From Populus alba (taxonomy: Eukaryota > Streptophyta > Magnoliopsida > Malpighiales > Salicaceae), in contig NC_133301.1 of NCBI RefSeq assembly GCF_005239225.2, positions 8,122,318 to 8,186,317 on the forward strand: a stretch of DNA of 64,000 nt, in the 5' to 3' direction. The position numbers and the translations under genes were made by a program. Positions 1 to 11,619 of this stretch are shown in pieces. The notes beneath the pieces were generated by a model. The model searched no databases, was not told the origin of the DNA, and was given only the letters and a program-made list of their open reading frames with translations. How positions within the stretch are numbered: the stretch's first letter is position 1; each line of letters opens with the position of its first letter.

Positions 1-2189
1 TGCAAATCTCCCCCGTGATTAGCAGGCATCAAAGGTAATTGTGGAGTAGGTCTTGGATTTGAATTAGATGGAATAAAAGTAGTAGACTCTGTTTTCTCCT
101 TTTGTTCAAAGTCTTCAATGGTTTGATCTTCAAAGAAGATAACATCTCTGCTTCTCACAATTTTCTTCTCCTTTGGATCCCACAACCTATAGCCAAACTC
201 ATCATCTTCAGAGCCCAAGAAAATACACTGTTTTTTCTTGTTGTCAAGCTTAGACCTTTCATCTCTAGGAACATGTATGAATGCTCTGCATCCAAACACT
301 CTCAAGTGTGCATAAGAGACATCCTTTCCTTTCCAAACTCTATTTGGAACATCAAAATCAAGAGGAACCGATGGAGAAAGGTTGATCATGGCAACTGCAG
401 TCTTCATTGCCTCACCCCAAAAGGACTTAGACAACTTTGCATGAGAGAGCATACATCTAATTCTTTCAACAATGGTTCTGTTCATTCTCTCAGCCACTCC
501 ATTCTATTGTGGAGTCTTAGGAACTGTCTTCTCCAACTTGATACCATGTTCCCTGCAATACTTCTCAAAAGGACCTCTGTATTCACCACCATTGTCACCT
601 CGAATACATTTCAGCTTTCAACCAGTTTCTCTCTCAACTCTGGCATGGAAATCCTTAAAGACATCAAGCACCTGATCTTTGGATTTCAAACAAGTGGCCT
701 AAATTTTCCTGGAGTGATCATCAATAAAACTAACAAAGTACAATGCACCTCCAAGAGACTTATCAATCATAAAGTAAACATCAGTATGAACTAAATCAAG
801 AACATGTGATCTTCTATGTGAAGGTGATCTTTGAAATGCGACTCTATGTTGTTTACCAACTAAACAATGAGTACATATGTTCAGGTTCATACCTTTCAAT
901 GGAAGGTAGTTCTTCTTGGCAAGGATGCCAAGGCCTTTCTCACTCAAGTGTCCAAGCTGTTTATGCCATAAATCAGTAGAGCAATATTTAATTGCATTCA
1001 CCTCCCCTTTGATCACCTTGGCTTGTGACATGTAGAGACCCATCTTCTTCCCTTTAGCAACAATTAAGGAATTTCTGGAGAGCTTCCATTTACCATCTCC
1101 AAAGTAGTTGTGATAGCCTTCTTCATCAAGAGTACCTGTAGAGATCAAGTGTAGGCGCATATCAAGCACATGCCTAACATCTTTGAGTAGAAACTTGCAC
1201 CCAGTATTGGTTTCCAACCAAATATCTCCAATGCCCACAACACTAGCAATCCCTTGATTTCCCATCCTAACTTGACCAAAGTCACCAGTAGTGTAGGATG
1301 TGTAAAAATCACGTCGGGGTGTAACATGGTAATAAGCTGCTGAATCTGCAATCCAGGTGGTATCCTGACATGCAAGATTAACACAACCATCATCACAAAC
1401 AATGGCAACATCACCATCAAATACAACTGCAGCTGTACCATTCTCTTCATTCTTGTCTTCATCTTTGCCCTTTTTATCTCTTTTGTACTTTCTACAATCT
1501 TTTTGAATATGTCCAGGCTTGTCACAATAATAACACTTAAAACCCTTCCTTGACTGAGATCTTCCTCTTGGCTTCCATTTGCCTTTTCTATTGTTGGATT
1601 TTCTATTTTGCTTGCTGTGAGAGAACCTGCTTGGACTTCTCCCTCGACTTTCTGTAACAAGTGCATGAGACTCGGAAGTGCTTGTCCCTTTCCTACTCTT
1701 CTCTTCATTGAGGATACAATCCTTCACTGTTTTCAAAGTGATCTTTCCATTCGGAGTACAATTGCTAAGTGACACTACCAAAGTCTCTCAACTATCCGGC
1801 AATGAACTCAATAGGATTAATGCTTGCATTTCATCAGCTAACTCAAGATTCATCAATGACAGCTGATTCAAGAACCCTTGGAATACATTTACATGCACCA
1901 AAGCATCTTCACCATCTCTATACTTCAAATTCACAAGGTCTCTAATTAGAAAAACCTTGTTTTGTGCACTCTCCTTGGCAAAGGTTTCTTCCAACATCTT
2001 CCAAACTATATAGCAGTCATGTTCTTGAGAAATATGATTAATAGACTTAGAAGATACCCATTTTCTAACATTAGCGGTAGCCTTTCTATTAAGCTCATTC
2101 CATTTTGCATCATCCATTTCATCAGGCTTTATTCCTTTACATTCAATTGGTAAAGCCAAATCATTGCAATATAAATGATCCTCCATCAT
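1..2189 (-). pseudogene. Ty1/copia retrotransposon gag-pol, partial and broken
   Basis: One minus-strand reading frame runs from 2,189 to the left edge, interrupted only by stop codons. The segment 2,189-1,788 is a UBN2-type gag N-terminus. The segment 1,781-699 (360 residues) has a CCHC zinc knuckle (C83, C86, H91, C96), a protease motif WIADSAA at 143-149, a GAG-pre-integrase segment LWHKQLGHL at 271-279 with C303/C306, and the first integrase Asp at D334. The frame then continues through IRGDNGGEY and NGVAERM to the window edge, so RT and RNase H lie outside. In-frame stops are TGA 1,788-1,790, TAG 699-701, TGA 618-620 and TAG 504-506. Each fits one C-to-T or G-to-A change from Trp, Trp, Arg and Gln codons. 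No frameshift was noticed. The protease has DSA where many copia elements have DSG; some plant lineages share this. The element is dead but young enough to keep one frame. Confidence 0.93.
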
Positions 2190-2288
2190 TGTTTTTCATA
2201 GAAAATAATTTGAGGAAGTGAGCTTTATCATGCTCGAATCTTCCTTCTCCATTTTAACTGCACAAGAAATTCAATCTACACAACCAGT

Positions 2289-2300
2289 GCTCTGATACCA
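2289..2300 (-). other. Primer binding site of the copia element
   Basis: Read on the minus strand this is TGGTATCAGAGC, the classic match to the 3' end of initiator tRNA-Met used by plant copia elements. It lies two bases from the LTR edge at 2,303 and just upstream of the gag frame, which fixes the element's orientation. Confidence 0.9.
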
Positions 2301-2302
2301 CT

Positions 2303-2561
2303 TGTTGGGAAAACTAGGAACAACCGAACACCAATTTAGCGGAATACAATTCACAAGTCCCAATTATTTCCCTCTTTATGCAGTAAAAACAGAATCAAAC
2401 AATGACCAAATATAATGCAAATAATCGCACAAATCAACACCAAGATTTTTACGTGGAAAACCCGATGCGGGAAAAACCACGGGACCGTAGTCCATCTAAA
2501 AACTTCCACTATTAACAAATAATGGTTCACAATTGTTCTTTCTCAGATTCAACTAAGGGAT

Positions 2562-2618
<57 letters not shown>

Positions 2619-3016
2619 TCAAGAATAACTTATTCTCGGATTACAACAAGATTAAAGAGAATTATTGGAGAAAAACTCACAATACTGACAGCCCCGTTTT
2701 CTGTCAAAACAGCCAGCTTCCACACTACCAATCTTCATATTTGTTGAATAGCTAAGATAGGAGTCTTGATCAAGGCAAGAACAGAGGCTCTCCAAGACGA
2801 TTGACCAGAAGGAGAGAAGGCTCATTCTGCTACACACTAACACTTAGTCTCAAAGAAGAAACAATTACTTGGCTCTATATCGTTAGCACGTCAAGCACTC
2901 CTTTGCACATTGCTGCACTCCTCGGGGTTTGCCATGGTGGTGATGCAATGCTGTCCTCATTTATCATTTTTTGTCTTTCTGCTCATCAGACATGTACATG
3001 CTTCATTTAAGGAAAC
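2303..3016 (-). mobile_element. 5' LTR of the copia element (outer end uncertain)
   Basis: The LTR edge next to the primer binding site starts TGTTGGG on the + strand, i.e. the element-sense LTR ends CCCAACA. It contains the common plant copia LTR motif with an ACGTGG box near 2,450 and an AT microsatellite. The outer end was placed at GGAAACA near 3,016 because a TG...CA terminus is expected. No second LTR is present for comparison, so this boundary could be off by 100 bases or more. Confidence 0.6.
2567..2616. repeat. (AT)n microsatellite
   Basis: An uninterrupted run of AT dinucleotides, about 25 units, inside the copia LTR. It is likely length-variable between individuals. Confidence 0.97.
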
Positions 3017-4700
3017 AGAGGACAATATATATATACAAGGCAGTATATATATAATAGCCCAGTATTATTTCTGCTTCTGCTTCTTCTTTTTATGATAGTC
3101 GAGTATTACTATAGAAAGGTGGTAGAGCCACTATTAGAGGCTAGCTAGCATAAAAAAAAAAAGAGGACGGCGGGGGGGGGGGGGTGAGGAATAACATCTC
3201 CAACCTTTTGAGCCTATTTGCTATAACGAATCTCTAAACAAGGAGTTGACATAATTAAACTATATTGATCTATGAGGTCAACATATGATCTAGTTAAAAT
3301 TCAAGTGAAACTAGATTTGACTTTTCAAATATTTTTAAAACAACTTTGTTATAATTTTTTTTAAAAAAAAATCTTAAAATAATATCATTTTAAATTAAAT
3401 CACTCAATCTATGACTTGAATAGATTTTACAAGTATAATGAGAGATAAAAGAGAAAGAAAAATAGACAAAGCAGTCCCCAAAAATAGTACAAGAAGAAAC
3501 AATAGTGAGATATAGATGAGAGGATAGATGTGGATCAATTCTTATTAACTAAATAAACTTATGTTACAAAGTTATAATTATTAATATTAAATTCAAAATA
3601 CATACATATTGCACATATTTACATATGTTAAGTGGTTTAATAAATTGGATTTTGACTAGGTTGTTGATTGATTTATTTGGTTAATGAGGTTTGATTTAGT
3701 CAACTCTCACTTGAGATTTTTAAAACTTGAATCAAGTTAGGTTACATATTAACTTATTAATCTTGAATCTAATTTAATAATGCTGATCAAAACAAACAAC
3801 ATCGTAAAAAAAAAAATGAATTGCATAAAATCAATTAACCAAAAACTTGAATTCTTCTTATAAAGTAGCAGTTTTATCGTCCACCGGAAAAGATGACTTC
3901 ACCCTTGAATGTACTGATACTAACTGCAGTTTTATCGTTCACTGGAAAAGATGGCAATGCACTGATCCATTATTCAAGCCGTAATTGGAAAAGTTGGTTT
4001 TTTTCTTGTTTTTGGGTTATGATTGTTGGGGATAATGGATACATCTAGCTTCATACTTATTATCACTGTTTCTATTTTCGCATATGAGATCACTTTTTTG
4101 TCTCTCTGTTTTTTTCTGAACAATGGATGCTAATTTATTAAACTGTCAAGGTAGTTTGTTGTTTCTTCGAGCCTTCGTAGTGACAAAGATGTCTGACCTT
4201 CCACCATTTTTTTTTAGCTTAGCAAGCTCTCCATAAATTCTGCTTTTACATTTTTGTTATAGATTTTATTGTAAATGCATACAAAATATTGGCATGTAAT
4301 ATAACACTTATCTAACTGATATCAATTATTTTCATTCAAATATTTAATTTTTATTTCCTTAACACAATCTAATAATAAATAAATGTATTTAAATAATATT
4401 TAAAATGAATATTCGATAACTTTATCCTTTAATAAGATATATATTGAAAAAGTAGGAAGCTGACTTTGCATGACAATGATGGATACATAAGACTTGCTAC
4501 TTTCATTATGGAAATAGCGTGTGGAAAATCATGCCTTAATTTTGATGGCGATGGCAAAATCAAATAGTATCGTTGATGAAATAAACCACAAATGATAAAT
4601 ATTTCTAAAATACTTCTTGTCATTGTCATGAAAATAAGTCTTTTTTTTTATTTCTAAAGCACTTATCGATCTATTTTTTGTAACACAATCAACAAGTAAG
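3017..4700. other. AT-rich intergenic DNA without a recognised gene
   Basis: No coding frame is credible here. A G homopolymer of about 14 bases lies near 3,172-3,185. A motif of about 28 bases beginning GCAGTTTTATCGT occurs twice, near 3,868 and 3,923. From about 4,450 the sequence resembles, in reverse complement, 59,870-60,040, which marks the start of the RLP upstream repeat modules. Confidence 0.6.
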
Positions 4701-4709
4701 ATGGATAGG

Positions 4710-4925
4710 AATTTGCAGTGTCGGATGGGTCTATGAGACCATTGCTATCTGCATTTTTTCCACGATGTGGGTTAGTGGGATGGTTATTAAGATCATTGTC
4801 ATTTGTATTTTTTTCACGATATAGACCAGTGGGATGGTCCATGAAACTATTGCTATCAAGCGTTTTTTGTTTTTTCTATGAGATGGATCCATGAGACCAT
4901 TGCCCCATAAGCTTGAGGAGGGGTA
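4710..4925. repeat. Degenerate minisatellite block, RLP upstream family
   Basis: Three to four imperfect units of about 50-56 bp. Each has a GAGACCATTGCTATC-like core followed by a T-run and CACGAT(A/G)TGGG. Related blocks occur at 6,700, 9,195, 9,895, 51,470, 58,675, 59,655, 60,790, 62,815 and 63,575, always on the upstream side of RLP exon-1 sequences. Confidence 0.7.
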
Positions 4926-5047
4926 ATATGCTTTAATTTCAACATTAATCAACTCTTAATATCTTTCATTTATATATATTAAAACTAAATATTAAAACCT
5001 ATTATATTAGTTACTTATAATAATTCTAACTAATTCATATTTATTTT

Positions 5048-5830
5048 GGTATTGATATCTCCATCCATTTACAACATTTACAATGGGAAAAAAAAAATTA
5101 ACCAGCTTTTATTATTATTTTTTACCTAAATAATAAGGCATGTGAACATTCAGAACTATTCAAGTGCCATCCATTCAAAGCTTTTATTATCTCTTCAAGA
5201 TCTAATATGTAATAATAGCCTTCTATAATTTTCATGCTAGCCTTCTATAATTTTCATGCTTTATCCATTTATATAAATAATAGTACCAGATAATTATATG
5301 AATAAATATTAGTGTTGCTTTTAAGATTCAAGGATGAAAGGGCTTCTTTTGTAAAATTATAACATGGCATCTATGTTTAATATTTTTTATGTTTTAAAAA
5401 AAAATTATATAAAAAATAAAAATCAATTGATATTTAATTAGAACTAAATCATCAAAACTTAAATTTAAAAACTAAATTGAAAAGATATAAAATTTTATAT
5501 AATCCATCCTCAATATTATTTGAGAAAACAGTGAAGCCTTCGGAATAAAAGATATTCAGATTAAAAGAATTATATAAAAAGAAATTACTATAATTTCCAT
5601 GCTTCATCTGTTTATATAAGTAAAGAGTCACACAAAATATATATGAATAAATCTCAGAGTTGTTTTTAAATTTTATATAAAATATTTCATTCTCATCCAA
5701 AAATATAAAAAAGTATGAAAAAAAAAGCCAAGTTAATAAAAATAAAAACAGAAAATATGACAAAATTTGAGAGAATTAATTCTTCTAGAAATCCTAAAAT
5801 TTTATCCACTTCAATTCTCATTCATCAACA
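5048..5830 (+). repeat. RLP upstream module, copy 1 of 3 on the left
   Basis: Begins TTTTGGTATTGATATCTCC and is followed by a segment ending in ACATTCAGAACTATTCAAG. The same ordered motifs recur near 8,557 and 10,440, so this is a direct repeat of non-coding sequence. The end near 5,600-5,830 matches the reverse complement of 51,640-51,900. No gene is seen in it. Confidence 0.6.
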
Positions 5831-6998
5831 ATAACGTATATTTAAAGTAGTGATCAGTCGTGTTAAGATTAAAAAAAAACTTATCATGTTTCTTTCAAGG
5901 TAGAAAATCAATCAAAGATTAGATTTATTTTTTCAAGAACTTTAAAGATAAAAAAAAAAAAAACTTAATATGAGCTTTTCTAGTCAAATAAAGTCATTTG
6001 ACACAAATATCGTCTGTTTTTATGGTCTAAATCGATGTCGAAACACTTTTCTTTCTCTATCACCATAATTTGATAACTTCCCTCTCCTCTCTCAATTAGA
6101 GATAAAAAAATAATAAAAATAAATTTTTGTATCAAAATCAAATTGAAAAAAATATTGAAGTACTAAAATTGTATGATTTACATGATTTTTAAAGTTTAAG
6201 AAACAAATTATATTCTTTGCGAAACTTATGACTTAACACTCATATTTGATGTTTTTTTTTTTTTTTTTCTGTCTCTCTTCTTTCAATTCTATATTTTCAT
6301 AAGAAATCAAAATCAACTGAAGTTTAATTAAAAAGAAATTGTCAAAAAGAAATTAAAAAAAACATAAAATTTTAAAGAATTCATCGACAATAATATATAA
6401 AAGGATGAGCAGTAAAGTCTTGACAAGGAAAATAAATCAACGAGAGCAATACTTAAAGGTGTTTAAGAGTGTGCTTATCATTGATTTTCAAAGTGTTTTT
6501 TGTTTGTAAATGGATTAAAATAATATTTTTTTTATTTTTTAAAAAATATTTTTTATATCAACACATGAAAATAATCTGAAAATATAAAAAAAATATTAAT
6601 TTAAAGTTAAAAAAATAAAATAAAATTTAATTTAATTTTTAAAAAATAACAACAATTAAGGTAATATCAAAAAAAAAAAAAAAAGAGATGAAGAGGACAT
6701 TGTCGTCCTCTGCCATCCTGCTTCTTCTTGTTTTTCCACAAGATGGGCCCGTTGGATGGTGCCATCATGCATTTTTTAAAAATAAAAAATTATGTTTTAA
6801 AAAAAACACAATTTTAAATTTGTTCTCATTCTCAAATGATCTTTTAATTTGTTAAAACTAAAAAAAACAATAGTGGGAAAATTATATTAAAAAGTTTGTG
6901 TTTAGTAGGAAAGATGCCTCTTGGTTGATTTATTAAAACAAATAGTGGGAAAATATATTAAAAATTATATTAAATAGTGGGAAAATTCTCAAACAATC
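5831..6998. other. AT-rich spacer with a possible MITE-like segment
   Basis: No gene is seen. The stretch 6,455-6,660 has the composition of the window's Salicaceae-type MITEs (a GTGTTT start, a TATCAACACATGAAAATAATC core), but terminal repeats could not be defined. The stretch 6,690-6,775 is one minisatellite unit with flanks matching 58,800-58,890 in reverse complement. Confidence 0.45.
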
Positions 6999-7164
6999 TT
7001 GCAAGGATGGGTGCCTCTTGGTTGCTTGGAGGAAGAGAGAATCGTTTTCTTGCATCTCAAATATTCTCTTAACTATCCTAATGGCATCAAAGCTGACGTC
7101 CACTGTTGTTCTTGGGAACTTATTAAGTGCAACAGCAGTACAAGTCGAATTGCACTTAAAGAAA
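6999..7164 (+). pseudogene. RLP exon-1 relic: LRR N-terminal cap
   Basis: An open stretch encodes the N-terminal cap of a plant LRR receptor. The segment LGCLEEERIVFLHLKYSL is followed by NYPNG and a CCSWELIKCNSSTSRI motif. It aligns with exon 1 of the RLP at 53,021-57,905 but lacks that copy's 8-bp duplication and stop codon. There is no signal peptide or ATG upstream, and no following exon for 7 kb. It is therefore an isolated fragment left by unequal exchange or deletion. Confidence 0.82.
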
Positions 7165-7721
7165 TTATTGAAAAATATTAATAAAAAAAAACTTTTAAAA
7201 TCAACAAAAAATAACAAGGATAAGATTTGAGAGAACAAAATACGAGGATGAAATTTTAAAAAAATTAAAAATGATTTCATATAAAATAAATAACAATTAA
7301 AATAATGAGAATAAAATTTAAAAGATTAAAACATTATAGGGAGTTGAAATTAAAAAAAAAAAAACATTTGTAATTTGATAGATTATTTATATATTAAAAA
7401 ATAATAAAGAATGAAATTAAAAAAAAAAAACTATAAAGAATTAACTCAATATAATCAAACCTCAAAAAATTATACAATTTTGTATTTATTATAAAAAATT
7501 AATCTTACTCTCAAAGCTTAATTTGTTGTTTTTTTTTTAATTATACAATTATAATGAATAATAATATATGAATATATTTGTTTAAAGCTTTTTTTTTTTT
7601 TTTTTGCAAGAACAAATTCATAATTATACAATTACAATGAATAATAATTTATAAATACATACACAATAACATCATTTAGTATTTTTGATAATGATAATAA
7701 TTGATCAGCATTTATATTAAG
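7165..7721. other. AT-rich spacer, no gene seen
   Basis: Long A and T runs and no coding frame with recognisable content. It separates two fragments of RLP exon 1 whose order here (cap, then signal peptide) is the reverse of that in a gene. Confidence 0.5.
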
Positions 7722-7772
7722 ATGGGGCTATTACTTCAGATGTTTATAGCATTACTGCCTCTTGGTTGCTTG
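7722..7772 (+). pseudogene. RLP exon-1 relic: signal peptide fragment
   Basis: ATG at 7,722 begins MGLLLQMFIALLPLGCL. This resembles the start and end of the RLP signal peptide and cap at 57,905 (MGLFLQVLTVL...ALGCLEEER) with the middle deleted. The preceding bases (GATCAGCATTTATATTAAG) match the leader found at 61,312 and 57,920. After GCL the sequence becomes AT-rich non-coding. Confidence 0.7.
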
Positions 7773-8924
7773 AAAATATATATATTTTTTTTAGTTTAAA
7801 TTATTAAGATGGGGCTATTATTGTTACTTTTTATTCAATAAACTACAATGCTAATAAAAACTCCTTTTGTTTTGAGAACAAAAAAATTACATAATTCAAA
7901 AAAAACATATTTTACTTTTATAATTTTATTTATTGTTTCTTTTTGTTAATATTTATTTTCATTATCTTATAATTGAATAAAAATTTCCAAAATTTTCTTA
8001 TAACAACGTTGGAGAAATATCACTAGTTTTAACTATTTCTAATTTGTGATAATAATATAGGTAAAACTATAGACAAAGCGAAGAAAATAGAACAAATTAT
8101 AGTTTTAACTACCCACTAATTAATTTTTTGAAAGGCTAATATTGTACTATTTATCATGGAAATCCCTTGAATTTATTCACACCAAATTTAAAATTTAGAG
8201 AAATTAAATCTATGATTTATTTATAAATAAATTTTATTGTTAATATTCTTATTACTCCATAGTTACTTTATATAAACCTTACATTTATTAGAGAAATCAA
8301 TGTAAACAAATTTATGCTCAGACATTAGTTTATCAAGTACTTAAATAAAAAAAATCAATTAGAGAACTTGAATAAAAGAAGATATAAAGTATAAGTATTT
8401 TATATATATTTACCGTTCATAAATTAAAATCAATCCAAACTTATCTAAAAAAATTAACTGTGACATCATCATCCTAATAATAAAACTAATAAAGATATTT
8501 TATTCATCAGATTCATGAATATAAGTATTCAAATTAAAAAAAAATATCCATGTTTTTAGTATTGATGCCTCCATTTATTTACAGTCAGAGAAAAGAACGT
8601 CACATGCTTTTTTTGTTTCTTCTTACCTGCAAGATAAGATACGTGAATATTCAGAGCTACTCAAGTCCACCTATTTTAGTAGATTTTTATTTTTTATTTT
8701 TATATTAACATACCAACTTTTTTATTATTCTATCAATTAAATACCTTTTTTTCTTGTTTTCTTTAATTGTGTGATATTGATCAAATGAAATTGAGTTCAG
8801 GTTTTCCTCTAGAATAATTAATTTTTTTGAAAAATAAATAATTATTTCTCCATCAAGTTTTTGCCCCACCACTTTGATGGCTCACTACCGTGACAAATTT
8901 GGTCTATTTTTTGGTTTGATTTAT
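7773..8924. other. Intergenic DNA left of the palindrome arm
   Basis: No gene is seen. From about 8,557 it carries the second RLP upstream module (TATTGATGCCTCC ... ATATTCAGAGCTACTCAAG). It may belong to the arm too, because its counterpart would lie beyond position 64,000. Confidence 0.5.
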
Positions 8925-9194
8925 TTTCTGTCATTCTTCGAATATCTTCATTTCTTGATAAATTTTTCCTGGATATGCCAAATAAAAATTGGATAAAATT
9001 TTATAAATCTACCGTATATAAATTGAAAAACTAATTAAGTTTTTTATCCAAATAACTTTAAGGATGCACCTCTTATATTAATTTAATATATTTAATAAAA
9101 TTCCCTAAACTACTGTATTTCTCCAACAGCGAAAATATATGGTGGCAATCCTCCAATCTCAAGAGTATACGAAATAAGTATTTTATAAGTACTT

Positions 9195-9350
9195 AGCCGT
9201 CGTGCATTTTTTTCCCTCAGGATGAATCCTACAGACAATCACCATCATGCATTTATGAGTTCGTGAGACCATTTCCATCTTGCATGTTTCCTCGAGGTGA
9301 GGCCGTGAGACCATTTCCAACCATCATGAGTTTTTTCCACGATATGGGTA
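9195..9350. repeat. Degenerate minisatellite block, RLP upstream family
   Basis: Three units with GTGAGACCATTTCCA(A/T)C cores and CATGCATTT or CATGAGTTT spacers. It is mirrored at 63,575-63,735 in the right arm. Confidence 0.7.
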
Positions 9351-9894
9351 ATTCGTAAGCTTGTTTAATTCTTGTTCCTTAATTAAGAAGGGATAATATA
9401 CTTTAATTTAAACATATTAATGTGGTTTAATAGAAATGATTTTTATAAACAAGTATGGGAATGATAATATTAAAAATATTATTGTTTCAATAATTGAGAA
9501 ACAAATTAAAAAAAAAACTATAGTTTTAATGGCAAGCGAGAAATACCACTAGTTTTAACTATTCCTAATTTGTGATAATAATATATATGTTTAAATTTTT
9601 TGATATGCTGCTTTTAAAATATTTTTAAAATAAAAAATATTATTTTAATAAAATTTTAAATAAAAAAAACTTTCAAAAATAATGCTAACCAACTTTAAAT
9701 ACCATTAAGATGAGGTAACACTCCCTTTTTGATTCGGCTCGCCTACCGTTCAAATAGAATTTTCAAAAGAATTCAGCTTGCCAAATAGAATTTTCAAATC
9801 ATACATTGCAAAATAGAATTTTCAAACAAGTATTCTTTTTTTTTATTTCTAAAGTACTTATCAAATTTTTTTTGTAACACAGTCAACAAATAAA

Positions 9895-10105
9895 AAATGA
9901 ATGCAGTGTTAGATGGGTTTGTAAGACCATTGTTATCTATATTTTTTCAACGATATGGGTTAGTGGGATGATCTGTAAGAACATTATCATCTGTATTTTT
10001 TTCCATGATATAGACAAGTGGAATGGTCCATGAGACCATTGCTATCAAGCTTTTTTTGTATTTTCTACAAGATGGATCCATAAGACCATTGCTCCATAAG
10101 TTTGA
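9895..10105. repeat. Degenerate minisatellite block, RLP upstream family
   Basis: Four units of about 50-56 bp with GACCATTGCTATC-like cores and GATATGGGTTAGTGGGATG links. It is mirrored at 62,815-63,010. Next to it, near 9,750-9,830, a 16-base AAATAGAATTTTCAAA motif occurs three times. Confidence 0.7.
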
Positions 10106-10439
10106 GAAGGGGTAATATGCTTTAATTTCAATTTAGTGTATAAAAAGAATTAAATGCTTAAGCATAAAAAATAAATCTCAAGCGATCCAATTAGTTAATG
10201 GAAAATGGACCTTAGATTAATATATGACGCATCTTTCAATGGAAATTTAAATGCTTTACTAGAATTACATACTCTCTTTCTCCAATATTATCAAAAAAAA
10301 ATTATATTTGTTTTCTAGTTATATTTATTTTTTTTATCAATATTCCTAACGTAAATTGCTATGTATTTAACGAAGATATTTTATTGATCACACTTTGTTA
10401 ATATAAATATTCAAATTGAAAAAAAAAAAATATCCATGC

Positions 10440-11600
10440 TTTTGGTATTGATGTCTCTATTCATTTACAGCTAGAGAAAAGAACATCACATGTGTTTATT
10501 ATCTCTTCTTGTCTAGAAAATAAGGCATCTGAACATTCAGAGTTATTATTCACTTAGTAGATTTTTTTTTTATTAGTATACCAAATTTTTTGCTATTATA
10601 TCAATTAAATACTTTTTTCTTGTTTTCTTTGATGGTGTGACTTTGATCAAATGAAATAATTGAGTTTGGGTTTTCATCCAGAATAAATAATTGTTTTGAT
10701 GAATAAATAATTATCTCTCTAAAGTTTTTGCCTCACTACTAAGATGGTTCCTTGTAAAGACAAATTTGGTCCATCTTTTGGTGTCTAATTCCCATGGCAG
10801 TGGCTTGATTTATTTTCAGTCATTCTCGGAATATTTTCGTTCCTTGATAGACTTTTCCTGGATATGCCCCGGTTGGTACTGTGTTTCAAATGAAAATGAG
10901 ATAAAATTTGATTTTTTTTATTTAGAATTATTTTTATATATATTTATTGAATTTTTTAATATACTGATATTAAAAGTTTTTTTTTTTAAAATAAAAAATA
11001 TAATATTTTAATTTATTTTCAAATAAAAATACTTCAACAAATAGTTATTATCCAACTTGAATTCAGCTGGTCGTTGTTAACTATTTTATTTTCACTATAA
11101 TTAACTGCTTTATCACGTTGACGTCAGCAGTCAACAACTATATTACATTCTCTTGGTATCGAATTCCATGCCTTTGCAAAATATCAAAGGCTCCAGTGCC
11201 TCTCTAGCAATAATTAATTTTATTTTCCTCCAAATACATGTGTCATTTATCAAAATAATTAATTTAATCACACAAAAAAAAAATGTAATATAGTTGTTGA
11301 CTGCTGGCGTAATATACTTTTGAATCATCAAGTAGTGAAACATAAAAAAAAAATAAAAAAAATGAAGAATAATCAAAGTGGTGGATAGGAACGACCACAT
11401 TTATTGGAATAATTAATTTAATCACATCCTCTCAAACTAAATTGGATTTCAATAACTGGTTGGTACTGTGTTCCAAATAAAAATAAAACTAATGAAAATA
11501 TTTTATTGATAAAATTTTGTGAAAATAAGTATTCAAATTGAAGAAAAACAATGTGTCCATGTTTTTGATAATGATAATAATTGATCAGCATATATATTAA
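10440..11600 (+). repeat. RLP upstream module, copy 3 on the left
   Basis: Starts TTTGGTATTGATGTCTC and parallels the modules at 5,048 and 8,557, with ACATTCAGAGTTATT downstream and the GATGAATAAATAATTA...TTTTTGCCTCAC segment near 10,700. It is likely former promoter DNA of an RLP gene. It ends at a deletion junction at 11,600. Confidence 0.6.
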
Positions 11601-11619
11601 TGGGAGATAGAAAGAGATA
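11601..11619 (+). other. Filler DNA at a deletion junction
   Basis: Up to 11,600 the arm matches 61,314 and outward; from 11,620 it matches 51,306 and inward. The 19 bases between have no counterpart there. Seventeen of them (TGGGAGATAGAAAGAGA) repeat 11,670-11,686, about 70 bases away. This is the pattern of end joining with a locally templated insert. Confidence 0.8.

Noticed and set aside
3168..3185. G homopolymer as a possible G-quadruplex or regulatory site
   Set aside because: A single run in AT-rich DNA, also a common sequencing artefact, with no supporting context.
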